From: Dastarcus helophoroides
Taxonomy: Eukaryota > Arthropoda > Insecta > Coleoptera > Bothrideridae
Direction: 5' to 3'
Assembly: GCA_028583605.1 (NCBI GenBank)
Contig: CM053332.1
Span: 11,272,442 to 11,336,441 of the forward strand
DNA length: 64,000 nucleotides
Shown here: piece by piece, positions 1-11,600 of the stretch
Layout: each line of letters starts with the position of its first letter
Numbering within the stretch: position 1 is the stretch's first letter
Made by a program: the position numbers and the translations under genes
Notes under the pieces: model-generated
The model's database searches: none
What the model was told of the DNA's origin: nothing
The model's input: the letters and a program-made list of their open reading frames with translations, nothing else

Positions 1-404
1 ACCGATTCTCTCGAAACACTAGAGCACAGGTGTATGGTTAGTGACTTGTCTCTTTTCTACAAGTACTATCATGAAAGATGCTCGCAGGAACGTAATAGGA
101 TTAATCCCCCGAAGGGCAAGATTCTTGAGGCGTGCTAGACAGTCGAGACAGCAAATTCCTGTGCGGTCCAGCTTGACACAGTGAGGACTTCTGTCTACGG
201 AGACTCTTTTTTCTATAGAACTTCCAAGTCATGGAACTTGTTACCGAAAGAAATTTTTCCCAAAAATTACAACCTATCCTTATTTAAGAAGGCGGATTCA
301 TCACCATCTATCCTTGTTTCCGCATCCTACTCGCAGTGCTATGAAAGCATAATGGGGTTACCCTTTGCGAGTGGATTTAAAAAAATAATAAATAAAAAAA
401 AATC
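1..404 (+). mobile_element. 3' end of a non-LTR retrotransposon
   Basis: Frames on the + strand read the extreme C-terminus of a non-LTR reverse transcriptase: a segment like SLETLEHRCMVSDLSLFYKY near the start, then from 181 RTSVYGDSFFYRTSKSWNLL. The phrase 'SFFyRTSksWNlLP' is typical of the last part of Jockey/CR1/RTE-like RT proteins. The reading frame breaks in between, so it is dead. It ends in an A-rich tail at about 378-404, and integrase sequence of a Gypsy element starts right after, so this copy probably landed in that element. A copy of the same 3' end lies at about 11310-11440 on the minus strand. The 5' part would be outside the window. Confidence 0.7.
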
Positions 405-895
405 ATCAGAAAGACTGGGAACCGACAACTACCACTGTTTCTAATGCCCTATTGCGCGGCAACTCATGAAACTACCGGTCAGACTGCGTCAAAAGTGATC
501 TTCGTGGGGAACTACGGCTTCCTTGTTACTTGGTGTTTGGATCACCAAGAAAGACCTCAACGAAGACGATGGGTTTCAGTAGACAGATTGAGCGAAGCGA
601 TATTGACAGACACACGCCCTAGTGCAGACGACGGATGAAGACAAGATATGACTGTAAACGCCAACCATGGTGGTTTCAGTGAGGACGAATTGGTGTGGCT
701 CTACAACCATCAGCGGAGGAAAGGATTTTCGTAGAAGTTTATGTCATCTTGGAAAGGGCCGTACAAAGAGGATCAACGGTTTGGTATACAGGATCCAGCG
801 CAGCCCCAGGACCAAGATGAAAGAGGTACACCTCAACAGACTGTGCAAGTATAGTGGCGAAGTGACTGATTGGAACTGATCAGGACGATCAGTTT
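405..895 (+). pseudogene. Ty3/Gypsy integrase C-terminal fragment (broken)
   Basis: Two overlapping frames give the end of a Gypsy pol polyprotein. The first (about 440-560) reads CAATHETTGQTASKVIF, matching the integrase stretch 'AxHxTTGxxPxxlmFGre'. The second (about 740-880) reads KRINGLVYRIQRSPRTK followed by KEVHLNRLCKY, the conserved end 'yRIQrsPrxKxkvVHlDRLxpY'. Frameshifts separate them. The fragment runs into a polypurine-rich segment (about 896-907) and then an LTR, the normal order for the 3' end of a Gypsy element. It is a relic with no intact enzyme. Confidence 0.75.
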
Positions 896-1450
896 TAAGA
901 GGGAGGCAGTGTAACAAACATTAGTTTTAAAATTTGTATTAGTAATTGTGTAGTGTAAGAAACCCTTTGGAAACATTTGATAATGGGGAGCGGCCTCAAG
1001 AATGAATCATACGGTAGATAAGCGCTCCAGACGTTTCCGCAAGAGATAATCCTATCTGTATGGAGATTCGTTCTAGAAAACCGGAACGGTATAAATACGC
1101 AGTCGTTTTTCCCTCGTTAGTTAATCAGATAGTTAGCTAGTTAGACAATCTGATAGTTAAGTGAATCATAATTGTAGTGTTCCGAAATAAGTTGACAATA
1201 AAATGTTTACAAATGCAGCTTTTTCAAAGCAACTTAATTAATTTTCGAAGTTCAAATATTATGTCGACATTTTACCTTTTTCCTTATTTTGATATCAAAC
1301 TTAATTTTTTCTACATTTATTTTTGGCTTAAAAATGTGAATTTATTTCTTCGAAGACAGTTAGTCATTTTATGCATTTATCTTAAAGTTAAACTGTAAGT
1401 TTTGACTGGTACCAGCACTAGACAATAAACTTCTAATTGTGAAGAAGTGG
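896..1450 (+). mobile_element. Gypsy polypurine tract and 3' LTR
   Basis: AAGAGGGAGGCAG (about 895-907) looks like the polypurine tract and is followed by TGTAACAAAC, a usual LTR start. Inside are a TATAAATA box near 1090 and a downstream segment (about 1110-1200) with AGTTAGTTA-type repeats and GTAGTGTTCCGA. A second LTR of the same family lies at 46680-47003 on the minus strand and shares the order: AGATAAGCG box, TATA box, CCCTCG, GTTAGTTAG, TTGTAGTGTTCCGA, then a poly-A signal. The right end is uncertain. AATAAA occurs at 1199-1204 and again near 1422, and 1205-1410 may be an insertion. Confidence 0.6.
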
Positions 1451-2710
1451 CCGCCTCAACAAGAACTCGTAATATTTATGGTCCTGTGGCAGCTCTATGA
1501 CATTTATTAATGGTGTTCTGTGTTCTTTAAATCCTAACCTAAATATCATTAAATGTTTTGATTTGTTGTTTGTTCTAAAAGTGATTCTTTTATATTTCAT
1601 GCCAATTTCAGCTGAAAATTATTAAATTGTTAATAATGGTAATAAAAATAATATGGAAGACATTTGCTCCTATTATTTCTTCGAAAGAACCCATGAAATA
1701 TAGGCAACACATTAATCATCAACATGTTTACGAGTGAAACCTTTCCCTTCTCTATCAGTGAAACAAACTTTTATTCGGGTGATTTTTTTAGTAACTTATC
1801 TCAAGGTTGATTTCGCTACCTTCTCTTATGCACATTTATCTGAAATGGGGTATAACTTCGGTTAAAAAGGTAATTCGAAAATTCTTTACTCAATTTCTTC
1901 TCTTTGAACAATATTTAAATTTTGTTCTCAACTACCCGATGGAAACTGTCATAGCAATTTATTTGAAAATAATAACGCAGGCAAAGTTTTTAGCTCAAAG
2001 TACGGTTTCGAGCAGAGACTAAATAGACTGAATGTTTCAATGTTGTCTCATGCGTACAGTTGAAGCTAAAATCCGGGGAAGTGGGGAGGTGCATTCCACT
2101 ACTCTTTCATATGGTCGGATAAATTAAAATTTATAAATACGAAACTTGCCGCGTAACGGTTCTAACGATTTAGATGAAACTTTAGAATTAGGGGCTTTTA
2201 GACCAATAGGATAATTTTTATAAGTGCTTTTTGGTAAAAGTTCAGGAGAACTATTTTCAAAGACATCTTGGTTTAATAGTAAAATAATTTTCTTTCAATA
2301 CGCGACGCCTGTGTACAATATTGTTAAGCCGGTGCTGTAAACACGTCATGATTGCGGTGAAATGGCGACGCGCGCACGCCGATAATTGAATATTTATATA
2401 TTTTATTTTTACCTACCCAAAGAATGAAATTCTTGATTTTCCTTCACTAATGTGTTCACTAAGGTTTCAACAATGATCCACAACACACTTCCCCATATTT
2501 ACAGCCCATTTTCTTTAAAAAAAACCGATGTTATCTTCGCAAAGGTCTGTCAAATAATAAGAAGGCATTGCGAGCTAGATGGAGCTAGGCTTTCGCCAGG
2601 CTTTCAACTGGCTTCACTGCTTACCGTGTTAGGTTCAGTCTATTTAGTCTCTGGTTTCGAGTCTTCTGGTTTTCGCGACATTTCTTGTTGGAATTACTAT
2701 CCTTACGATT
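1451..2710. other. Intergenic, no gene recognised
   Basis: AT-rich sequence between the Gypsy LTR and the FEM1-like gene. A 97-codon open frame at 2452-2745 (+) has no recognisable domain, and its 3' part is built from the tandem repeat that follows. A more GC-rich patch around 2330-2390 (GCGACGCGCGCACGCC) may be part of the FEM1 promoter region; this is inference. Confidence 0.4.
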
Positions 2711-2870
2711 CTGGGGAAATTTTCATTTTACAATTACCTGCCTGAATTTTAATTGTTGAATGTTGGGGAAATTTTCATTTAACAATTACCTTCCTGAATT
2801 TTGATTATTGAACGTTGGGGAAATTTTTATTTAACGATTACCTGCCTGAATTTTGATTGTTGAGTGTTGA
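2711..2870. repeat. 52-bp tandem repeat, 3 copies
   Basis: Three copies begin with GGGGAAATTTT at 2713, 2765 and 2817 and contain AATTACCTGCCTGAATTTT. They end just before the likely 5' end of the FEM1-like transcript. Confidence 0.85.
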
Positions 2871-2987
2871 CAAATGTACTGTCATCAAACAAATGTTAAA
2901 TGCCTCTTAAAGTTTAGACAATTAATTTCCAAATTACTAAAAAAATTATCTAAAATTGCACAATTAGTGAATAAAGAGTTTTTAATC

Positions 2988-5900
2988 ATGTGGCGACCTC
3001 CCACTGTTGATCCAGTTAATGAAAAGGATGCGATCTTTCACGATTTATTGGAGGAATGCCGACGTGCTGCTCCAGGAGCCAGACTTTCCTACAGTTTAAG
3101 AAGTCGTTTAGAGAAATTTACACCCGATGTACGAAGCGAAATTGTTAATAGAGTGAAAGTAGGATGCTCCCCCTTATTCGTAGCATGTAAAAAAGGCCAA
3201 GTGGAAATTGCAGAGTATTTGTTAGTCGCTTGTAATGCTGATATAGAACAGAGGGGATTATATGAAGTTCCAGAAGACAGATCTACTCATGTTGTCACCC
3301 CTCTCTGGTGTGCTGCATGTCTCTGGAAATCTCCGAATAGTAAAGCTACTCTTGGATCATGGTGCTGACGTGAATGCACTTTCAGATACTGGATCTACAC
3401 CAGTGCGTTCAGCATGTTTTATGTCGCATTTTGATATTGTTAAGTATTTACTTTTGTATGGGGCAGATATTAACAAGCCGAACTATAATGGTGGAACATG
3501 TTTAATCAATTCAGTTCAGAGTGTGGCACTTTGTGAGTTTCTCATAAGTAAGGGTGCTGATGTTAATGCCAGGGATATACAAAATAAGACTGCTTTACAT
3601 TATGCTATTCAGGAGCATAGGTAAGGCTGTGATAATAGGTTTACTAGTTAATTTTTCTGCCTTAGTAATAGCATTTTCTAAATATTATAAAATGTTTGTA
3701 ACTTTCTAATATCTAAAAAAAAAAGGATAGAGGTATTTATACATACAACAGTGATTTCCGAACTTACTTATAACAAATCGATCTCTAAAATACGGATGAC
3801 TAAAGTATGTACTATTACTATTTATTATTTTATACAAACTTTGCTTGTAATAAACCGATTTATTCAGTCTCTTAAGGTTAAGTGGATATTAGTGTCTTTA
3901 TTCTATTTTTTTTTATAAATCAAAGGCAGTTATGTAATGTCGTGCAGTCTTTTAGCAAGTTTCATTTATAATTCATAACTCAAAGTTGATTTTGAAATTG
4001 TATCCAACTAAACTACATGCCTAATATAATGTTTTAACTTTCGTTTATATTTATTATTTAAAATTCACAAGATTGATTTTATTACTAGGTTGGAAACCAC
4101 CAAATTATTAATAGAAAGTGGAGCAGACTACAATGCCCAGTCTAGATATGGGGACGATGCTTTACAAATGGCCTGTTTAAAAGGGGCTGTTCATATTTTT
4201 CAATATCTGAGTTCGACAATTGAATATTCTCCAGAAAAACTGGCAAATGCCCATGAATTATTAGGAGCAACATTTGTGTATGATCAGAATGATGTTATTA
4301 TAGCCTTGCAACATTGGCGGGAAGGACTAGCCATAAGACTGAGACATGGTAAGTTTCGAGACCTGCATGAGTAAGTAAAAATTAATCAGGTTTTAATTAC
4401 CGATTACTTTTCCGAAATATGTAATCAGGGAAATTTGCACCATTGGCATCGTGGCATCGTACCCAATACACTGATTTGTAATCGTGAACTTTATATTATT
4501 GGTTTGATGTTGCATGTTACAAGTTGCCACCTGTCAAAAATTTATACTTTCTGTACTTTATATTTTAGATACGCAGTTTAAAGAACTTTATGTGTTATTA
4601 GCAAGTATTTGTATAATTTACTATACAAATTGGGACAACCCCTTAAATAGTTTGATATTTGTCTAAGGAAAAGACCCATGAATATATTATAAGTACATGT
4701 AAAATTTTTAAAAAAGAGTCACTATTTTCTAAAAAATTAAAAAGTCAAAATTTCCAAAAAATAAGAGATTTTAAAAATTCAGTTTACATTTTAAAAAATC
4801 TCAAAATTTGGAAAGAATGAAATTTTCGATAAAATTGAATATTTGAAAATAAAACCAATTTTTGAAAAAAAGTTGAAATTTTTAATAAAAGTTAACATTT
4901 TCAAAAAATTGAGAAATCAAAATTTCAAAAAAATTTAAACCTTGGAGTCCAAAGTTTTAAAAATAAATCGATATTTTTTAAAAAATACAAATTTTCGAAA
5001 AAATGTAAACTGAAAAAAAATCTAAATTTTGAAAAAAAAGTAAAAAATTTGAAAAAGTCGAAAGTATTTAACAAAAAGATCCAGATTTTGACAAGAAGTC
5101 GAATTTTGTGAAAAAAAAAATACAAATCTGTAATTGGACGATGCCATACTCATTCGTGCAGGTCTCTAGTAAGTTCTAATATGTGCGGCCATATTAATGC
5201 TTCAATTTTTAAATTAATTAATGAGCAGAGAACATATTTTTTAAACAGCTGATCAACAATAGTATGGGGTCTGCAGCAAAGGCAAGAGGCTTTAGATATT
5301 TTAAATTAATTAATTCGGCCCTAGCAGTAGTACCCATATCTGCTCTCCGCCATAGCGCTGGAAAGCTTAATTAATTAATTAAAATATTTAAAAGTTTTCT
5401 ATAACTTCCAACTTTTTCTCCCAATTTGTTCTTAAAAGGTTTGCTCTTTTTTCAATTTTTCTGATTGCAATCACAAAATTTTAAGATGATTTTATCATTA
5501 TCATTTTGTAAATTCTAAGTGTTTTCTTAAAACTTGAACTTTTTTATATTGTCTTTTCCCAAAATAATTTTTTTATATTTCTGTTTAACACGTTCGCTGT
5601 GCTATGGGATTAAATGATCCCGTAATGGATCGACCTCGAGTACGGCCGAATTTTTGTACCTTTTCTTATTGGTGCAGTGCGACTGCAATATCCTCATAAG
5701 ATATGTCCTGTAACGCACAAAGTCTGAAACAATTATGTGGCACGTACCGATGATTTACAAAAAGAGCTCCCGCAGCGAACATGTTAAATTGATTTTCAGT
5801 CAAATCGGGCAGGTTTAGTTCCCAAGCAACCTGTGATGCCGTTAAGAGAAGCTTATAGATACCAAGCGGAGTTCCAAACCACCGAAGAACTTGACAATGT

Positions 5901-7074
5901 CTCGACTAATTTAGATTTCATACGAATACAAAGTCTGATTATAACGGAAAGGATACTAGGACCAAGTCATAAAGATACAATCATTAGGTAACCAACTGGA
6001 TTAAATAAAACTCTTTCTTAAAATATACATTTGACTCTTAGATTAATGTATCGAGGAGCATCTTACATCGATATGATGAGAATACAGCGGTGCATAGATA
6101 TTTGGCGGCGAGCTTTAGAAATAAGAGTACAAAGAGATACGATTTTATACACAGACACTTGTTTCACTGCACAAGCGTTGGTCCGTATAATGATCGATTT
6201 TAATGAAGGAGTACAACCTGAAAATGAACAACTTTATAATCAAAGATTTCACGATGTGTATTCAACTTTTAAATTATTAGTATCTGGCCTTATAGGTAAG
6301 TCACTTGAACTTTTGTCGCAAGTGTTCTAATGATGATCATTGCAGAAACAAGAGACTTATTAACAATTAGGCCTGTGTATAATCGACAGGCAGACTTTTA
6401 TGATAAAATACTTAAGTGCGTCACTCATTTGATTTATCTACTATTGGAGACTGCACACACGAGCTGAACAAAAACAAGAAATAGAGCGAAGTGTGTCCGA
6501 ATTGATTAAAATAAATCTAAGAAGTATAACCTCAGAAGATACGCTGTTACATTTATGTGTTTCTAAACTTAACACCATTAGATCTAACTATTTTCTTAAT
6601 GAAAACCCTATTGTAAGTATTTCTAAATTCTAATTTCTGTATAAGAAAATTTAACTTGTGCAGGTCATCTTTCCTACATGCAGCGTGATAAAATTTTTGC
6701 TGGATCACGGGGCTCCTGTTAATGCAAGAAATGAGTCCAAATCCACACCATTGCATATTGCGACGTTGGCTTATAATTACACTCGCAAGGTAATTATAAT
6801 TTTATGCACCTAATTCTTGCTTACATTTTTATTGATTCAGGTTGTAAAATTACTGCTAGACTATGGAGCCCACATTGATCAGCCCAATTCTTCAGGGACA
6901 TGCCCTTCGAATGCCATAATGAACAGCTCGAAACATATGGATCCCGATTTTCATGTACTGAATTATATAAGCCTGAAGTGCCTGTGTGCCACTGTTATCG
7001 CACAATACGCCATCCCATACAGAAATCAAATACCCAAGACATTAGAGCCTTTTGTTCAAATGCATGAAGGTTAG
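2988..7074 (+). CDS. FEM1: FEM1-family protein (CUL2 E3 substrate receptor), 7 exons, two +1 frame breaks
   Basis: FEM1 proteins bind C-terminal degrons, mainly Arg/C, and present them to CUL2 ubiquitin ligases. Exons: 2988-3620, 4089-4348, 5813-5987, 6042-6295, 6346-6612, 6664-6789, 6841-7074; all introns are GT-AG and the phases match. The conceptual product is about 648 aa (human paralogues 617-669). Seen: N-terminal ankyrin repeats (TPLWCAAC, LLLDHGADVNALSD, TALHYAIQEHR), the FEM1 signature ANAHELLGATFVYDQNDV, then ITERILGPSHKDT, LMYRGASYIDMMRIQRCIDI, two C-terminal ankyrins and the end ISLKCLCATVIAQYAIPY. GPSHxDT recalls FEM1A/C while the tail recalls FEM1B, so I name only the family. 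Two single-base gains break the frame, at 3321 and near 6450-6460. With everything else conserved, this is either sequence error or a young pseudogene. An in-frame ATG at 2874 could add 38 residues. Poly-A signals lie at 7246-7251 and 7472-7477. Confidence 0.88.
4700..5420. other. Low-complexity filler and AT inverted repeat in FEM1 intron 2
   Basis: 4700-5110 is the degenerate A/T filler seen throughout the window (AAATTT, GTCGAA, runs of A); open frames here have no meaning. Around 5295-5390 TTTTAAATTAATTAATT and AATTAATTAATTAAAATATT form a loose inverted pair around a GC-richer core, perhaps a small MITE relic. Confidence 0.5.
5589..5783. mobile_element. piggyBac-type MITE flanked by TTAA
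   Basis: A 195-bp unit has termini CACGTTCGCTG (left) and CATGTTCGCTG (complement of the right end), one mismatch in 11. It is flanked on both sides by TTAA (5585-5588 and 5784-5787), the target site of piggyBac elements. An inner palindrome GGGATTAAATGATCCC lies near the left end. There is no coding capacity. Its right edge is only about 25 bp before the acceptor of FEM1 exon 3 (5813). Confidence 0.85.
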
Positions 7075-8549
7075 AATTTGACCAATACATTTCAGTTCAT
7101 CAAAATTCGTATTTTCTATTCATTACCAAATAATTGGTGAACCATTGTGATAAAAAAATTAGTTTTTAATTTAGATCTGTTGAGTATTACATACTTTGAA
7201 ATATATATTTTTTTAATTTATATTCGTTAAATCGAAATCAAAAATAATAAACCATAACTGTTTGTATCTAAAAAGCTGAAACATAAAGCAGTTCCACTAA
7301 CTATTTGCGTTTGTGTGCGTTAAATTTGAGATCAAATGCGGGATTATGTTAAACATGATAACACAATTTGCTTATTTGTGCAAAAGTAATTTTGAATATA
7401 TTGCCATTTTAAGACAACACATTTTGACATAGTGTAAGACCTGGATATATATTTATTTATTTACTGTACATAATAAAGTTAATATTGTTTTAAGACTGTT
7501 TTTTTTTCTTGGAGCACTGATTCTTAAGGAGTCATGAATGGATTTTAGGAGTCAAAAAAAATTGGAATAGTGTCTGTCCCTTTTAAACTTTTGTTATGAT
7601 ATTAAAAAAAAGATTATGTTGATATTTTAACAAAATGGACATCCATAGTGATGAGCTGCAAACAGAAAAAAATTGATGTTGCCATTAAGGTCTTTTTTCT
7701 CTAAAATAAAACATATATTCAAAAAATTAGTCAATATTTCGCACTTTTGGACACGCTGTCTTGTTTAAATAAATTTAGTTTTTTTTAATTATGTGTGAAA
7801 AAAAAAACTTAATTTATTTGCAATTATTCAGTTTTATAAATCAAACATTAATATAATACAGACCAAATTCAATATTTTTTTCAGGATATCGATTTTAAGG
7901 TATGGAATGTTGAATTCTTTTTAACAAATTGTGACCTAAAATCCGAAATTTCAAAGTCGAAGAGAAAGTATATGATTTTAAAAAAATGTTCTGGACATTT
8001 TTAAGTTAAAACTGAAATTACCATTAAGATTAAATTGTTGAATTTGAAGCCAAAAATTCAAAAATAATGTCAAACTATGAATTTTCGAGTTTTTAGAATA
8101 ATTTTCGAAATTTAGTTTTAAAGTTAGAATTTAGAATATAAGAAGTAGAAAACTTTTAAGCTAAATATTCCTTCTAATTTCTACATAATGATCGTAATTT
8201 CTTTTCAACCTCATTATTTCTTTAGAAAACTTCACTGTCTTTACTCAAGCTTTTGGTTTTACTCTTAGAATTTACAAAATGAATTTTTGAATTTTCTAAT
8301 TCAAAAAAGTGAAGATTAGATTCTGACTATAAAATAAAGTTTCGGATTTCGAAAAAATTCAAAATTTTTAAAAAAGAAAGTTGAGTTTTACCAGAAAATT
8401 TGGAAAACAAATCAAAATTTGGATCAAATATTGACATTTATAAAAAATTCTTAAACAATGGGGTTTAAACTGAGAATTTTGATAATATATTATTCGACTC
8501 TTTTTCCATTTATACGTAATAATGTACATACCTATTATAAAATTTGTTT
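7075..8549. other. Intergenic filler between FEM1 and Skeletor 3' ends
   Basis: Contains the FEM1 3' UTR with AATAAA at 7246-7251 and 7472-7477, then low-complexity A/T filler (about 7860-8500). No further gene seen. Confidence 0.5.
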
Positions 8550-8552
8550 GGG

Positions 8553-8610
8553 CACTGCGCCAAAAAGGTGGGGCACGTGCCCATACTGCCCCCACCCTTT
8601 GGCGCAGTCA
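8553..8610. repeat. GC-rich near-perfect hairpin
   Basis: ACTGCGCCAAAAAGGTGGGG is followed after a 16-base loop (containing CACGTG) by CCCCACCCTTTGGCGCAGT, giving a stem of about 19 bp with small bulges. It lies roughly 50 bp beyond the Skeletor stop codon on that gene's 3' side. It could be a tiny foldback MITE or a structured 3' end. Confidence 0.7.
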
Positions 8611-8660
8611 CTGTGCAAATAAAAGACAGAAGCGTGTTATACTATTTATTTTTACATAAA

Positions 8661-11600
8661 TTACAAAATCAGTTTGTATAAAAATAATAAGTCACATGCA
8701 ACTATAAATGTAAACAGGGTAGGGCTAAATGCTAAAAGACTTGCCTCATTAAAGCTGTCAATAATATGAATCTTCCAACCCATATTGCCTTGAGTAAATG
8801 AATTATAGTACACCGTATCTGGCCAGGAATTATTTGGCGTAAATTCCAATGTTCCACCTTCACCGTCCTCGCAACTATACACGAGTGACCTATTAAACTT
8901 TTTGAAGGTAAGATAATTGTCATCCAGTCTTCTATCTTCAGTATCTTTATGTTTTGCTAAACACAAGGGACCGGCTATAGGAAATAATAATTAATTAAAA
9001 TACACCGACTGATAGTAATAACAAAACAACTTACTCGTAGTTGGTCTTGGACGCCCTCTCCTCGTGTATTCAACCCCAGCAAGTACTCTTACTTTTGACT
9101 GTTTCTCATCGTTCAGTCTGTCAAAGCCTCCATAAGGCTCATCAGTTATAATTAAAGGATGATAATACTCAGCACTATGGGGATTATTTCCTCCGTACAC
9201 CTTAAATGCATATGAAAGCCCTCTGCGTAACCATAGTTCTGGTGCGAGCATACCATTGATATACCACGCAAGCGAAGTAGATGTCTGACCTAAAGCTTAC
9301 ATTTAATATAAAAATAACAAGAAAAGGACAATATTACCTGTCAATCCTTGATATCCTTTCTTCCCTCCAGAGGGACCTATGTACGCATTAAACACTCTCA
9401 TGGCAATTCCCCGGATATGATTTTGTTTCCAAGGCTCTATAACTTCGGAATTACTTCTAGTAAATGAAAAACAATTTGAAGTCGGCTCTTTTGAATTTAG
9501 TAAAATACTGATATTCGTTTTGGGATATATGTCATGGAACGCTGGTTCCATGTTTTTATCCAATCTTCCAATAGCCCATACGATATATGTGGGTGCTTCA
9601 GTTAGGAACTCTTTATCACCATGATCAGCTGAGGAAAATGACTAATTTAAATCTTGTGGAGCCTAAAAAGTAAGTTACACTTACGAGATATGAGATCTCT
9701 CCTGTACGTTATAATGTTCAATCCATTCTCTCTAACTGCTGTATGAACTTGGTTGTTGTCCTGTCCTCCTACTACATCATCTTTACAAGCACCTCTGAAC
9801 TGCCCTAGCACTTTAACGCACTGAAAAACGATATCCCATTATTTGGTATTTGGTAATAGAGTCAATTTCGGATATACGGAATTCCGCACATAACGAACGA
9901 CCGCTTATAATGAACAAAATTAATGTCCAAAGCTCCATAAGAAAGTATTTATTTCTTGTTTGCCTAAAACGAAACAGTTCAAGATCCCGTTGGTGGTTCC
10001 ATATATCCGAAGTTGACTATATTCTATTATGGTAGTTTGAGAACCGTTTCACAAATGCCAAAATTAAAGAAATATAGTTAGTGGAGTAGATTGCTTTTTA
10101 TAAATTGACTAGGTTCTGTTTTTTACAAAAAAAAATCATTTTTATGTCTACAAAAACATATAAAATAATTTGTTACATTTATCACTTACTGTTAAATGTA
10201 GTAAATATTAATGAAAAAATTTAACTGGAACATTTACTTGGAGCGGTATGGTAAGTCCAAGAGGCGACAAATTGATCGAATTTATATTTGTTGGTGAAAT
10301 GTCTGAAATCCTAGATCAACTTGAAATATTGCGTGCTTTTGTTAAATATGTTCACTTTAGGACATTTTTTCTCGAACTTTTGGCCTTAAAGCGTGCATCT
10401 TAAATCTTAAGCCAAAAGAAAAACGAAAATGTGAAGAATTTTGAAAGAAGTGACATTTTAAAAATGTGGCGTTTCTTTCTTACTGACTTTTTCTTAAAGC
10501 TGTTGATCTTCAACTCGAAATTTTAACTTGAAACTCTTTATTTTTATTCTCGAAATCACTTTTCTTTAATTGTCTTCATTTCCTTAAAGAGATTTTTTCG
10601 TGATCAATGTCAAAATTCTAATGTTGAAGTAAGAATTGCCACTTTCAAACAAAATTTCGTTTATTTCTAAATTTGTTTTTAATATTTCCATCGAATTGCA
10701 CATTTACTTTATAATTTCGAGTTTCTTTTTTTAAATTTTGATTTTAAATACGAAATTTCGTTATTTTTTTCTTTCTTCTTTAAATTGTATCTTTTAGTAC
10801 TTTGGAACTTCGAAATTACACCCAAAATTTTAATTTCGACTTTTTTCACAACTCGAGATGGCTTTTTTAAAGTTTCGAATTTTGTCCTAGAATTAGCCTT
10901 AACCTCAGACCTTCACCTTTTTTTTAACAACATTTTAACTGTTTTACGGTCGAAATTTCGAAAATAAACGCGATAAATCGATATAGAAATAAACAATCTA
11001 AAGTAAAAAATAAAAAGCTAATAGAAATTCTTAAAAATATAATTAAAAAATATGTCGAAAAAACCATTGTAATAAGAAAATTCCGAGTCGGAAGGAAAAT
11101 TTAGGAAACAAAAATATGAACAAAAAGAAAGTTATTTTTGAAGTTAAGAGATCTTGAAAGTCCAAGTTGTTTCCAAATTTCTGAAAGAATCTTAAATTCG
11201 TAATTTCAAATATACATTCATAGAAAATCTTTAGAAATTTCGAGTTAGCCGAAAGAAAAAGAATAAACATTTTAAATAAACACATTTGTTTTTAGAAAAT
11301 TTGGGCATTTTTTCAGTACAATTAACTCGCAAAGGATAATCCTATTATATGCCCTTGGAGTACTGCGAGTAGCAGCGAGAAATGAAGAAGGTATCTATGA
11401 ACCTTCGTCTTTAAGTTAAACGTAGTAATTTTAAATTAAAAATTATGACTTTTTCCAACATAATAAATGTTTTGTAAACTAGAAATAAAATATTATTTAA
11501 AAAAATTTACACATTAAGTTCAGAAAAAGTTTTTTATATTTTAAACTGAAAATCTTGAAAAATCTCTGAATTTTGAAAAAAAAATATCGAAATTTCTATG

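Noticed and set aside
2452..2745. 97-codon open frame on +
   Set aside because: No recognisable domain; its end is made of the 52-bp tandem repeat.
8732..8923. Second minus-strand frame overlapping the last Skeletor exon
   Set aside because: Shadow frame of the conserved Skeletor C-terminus.
9850..10035. 61-codon open frame on +
   Set aside because: It is the two inverted ends of a MITE read through.
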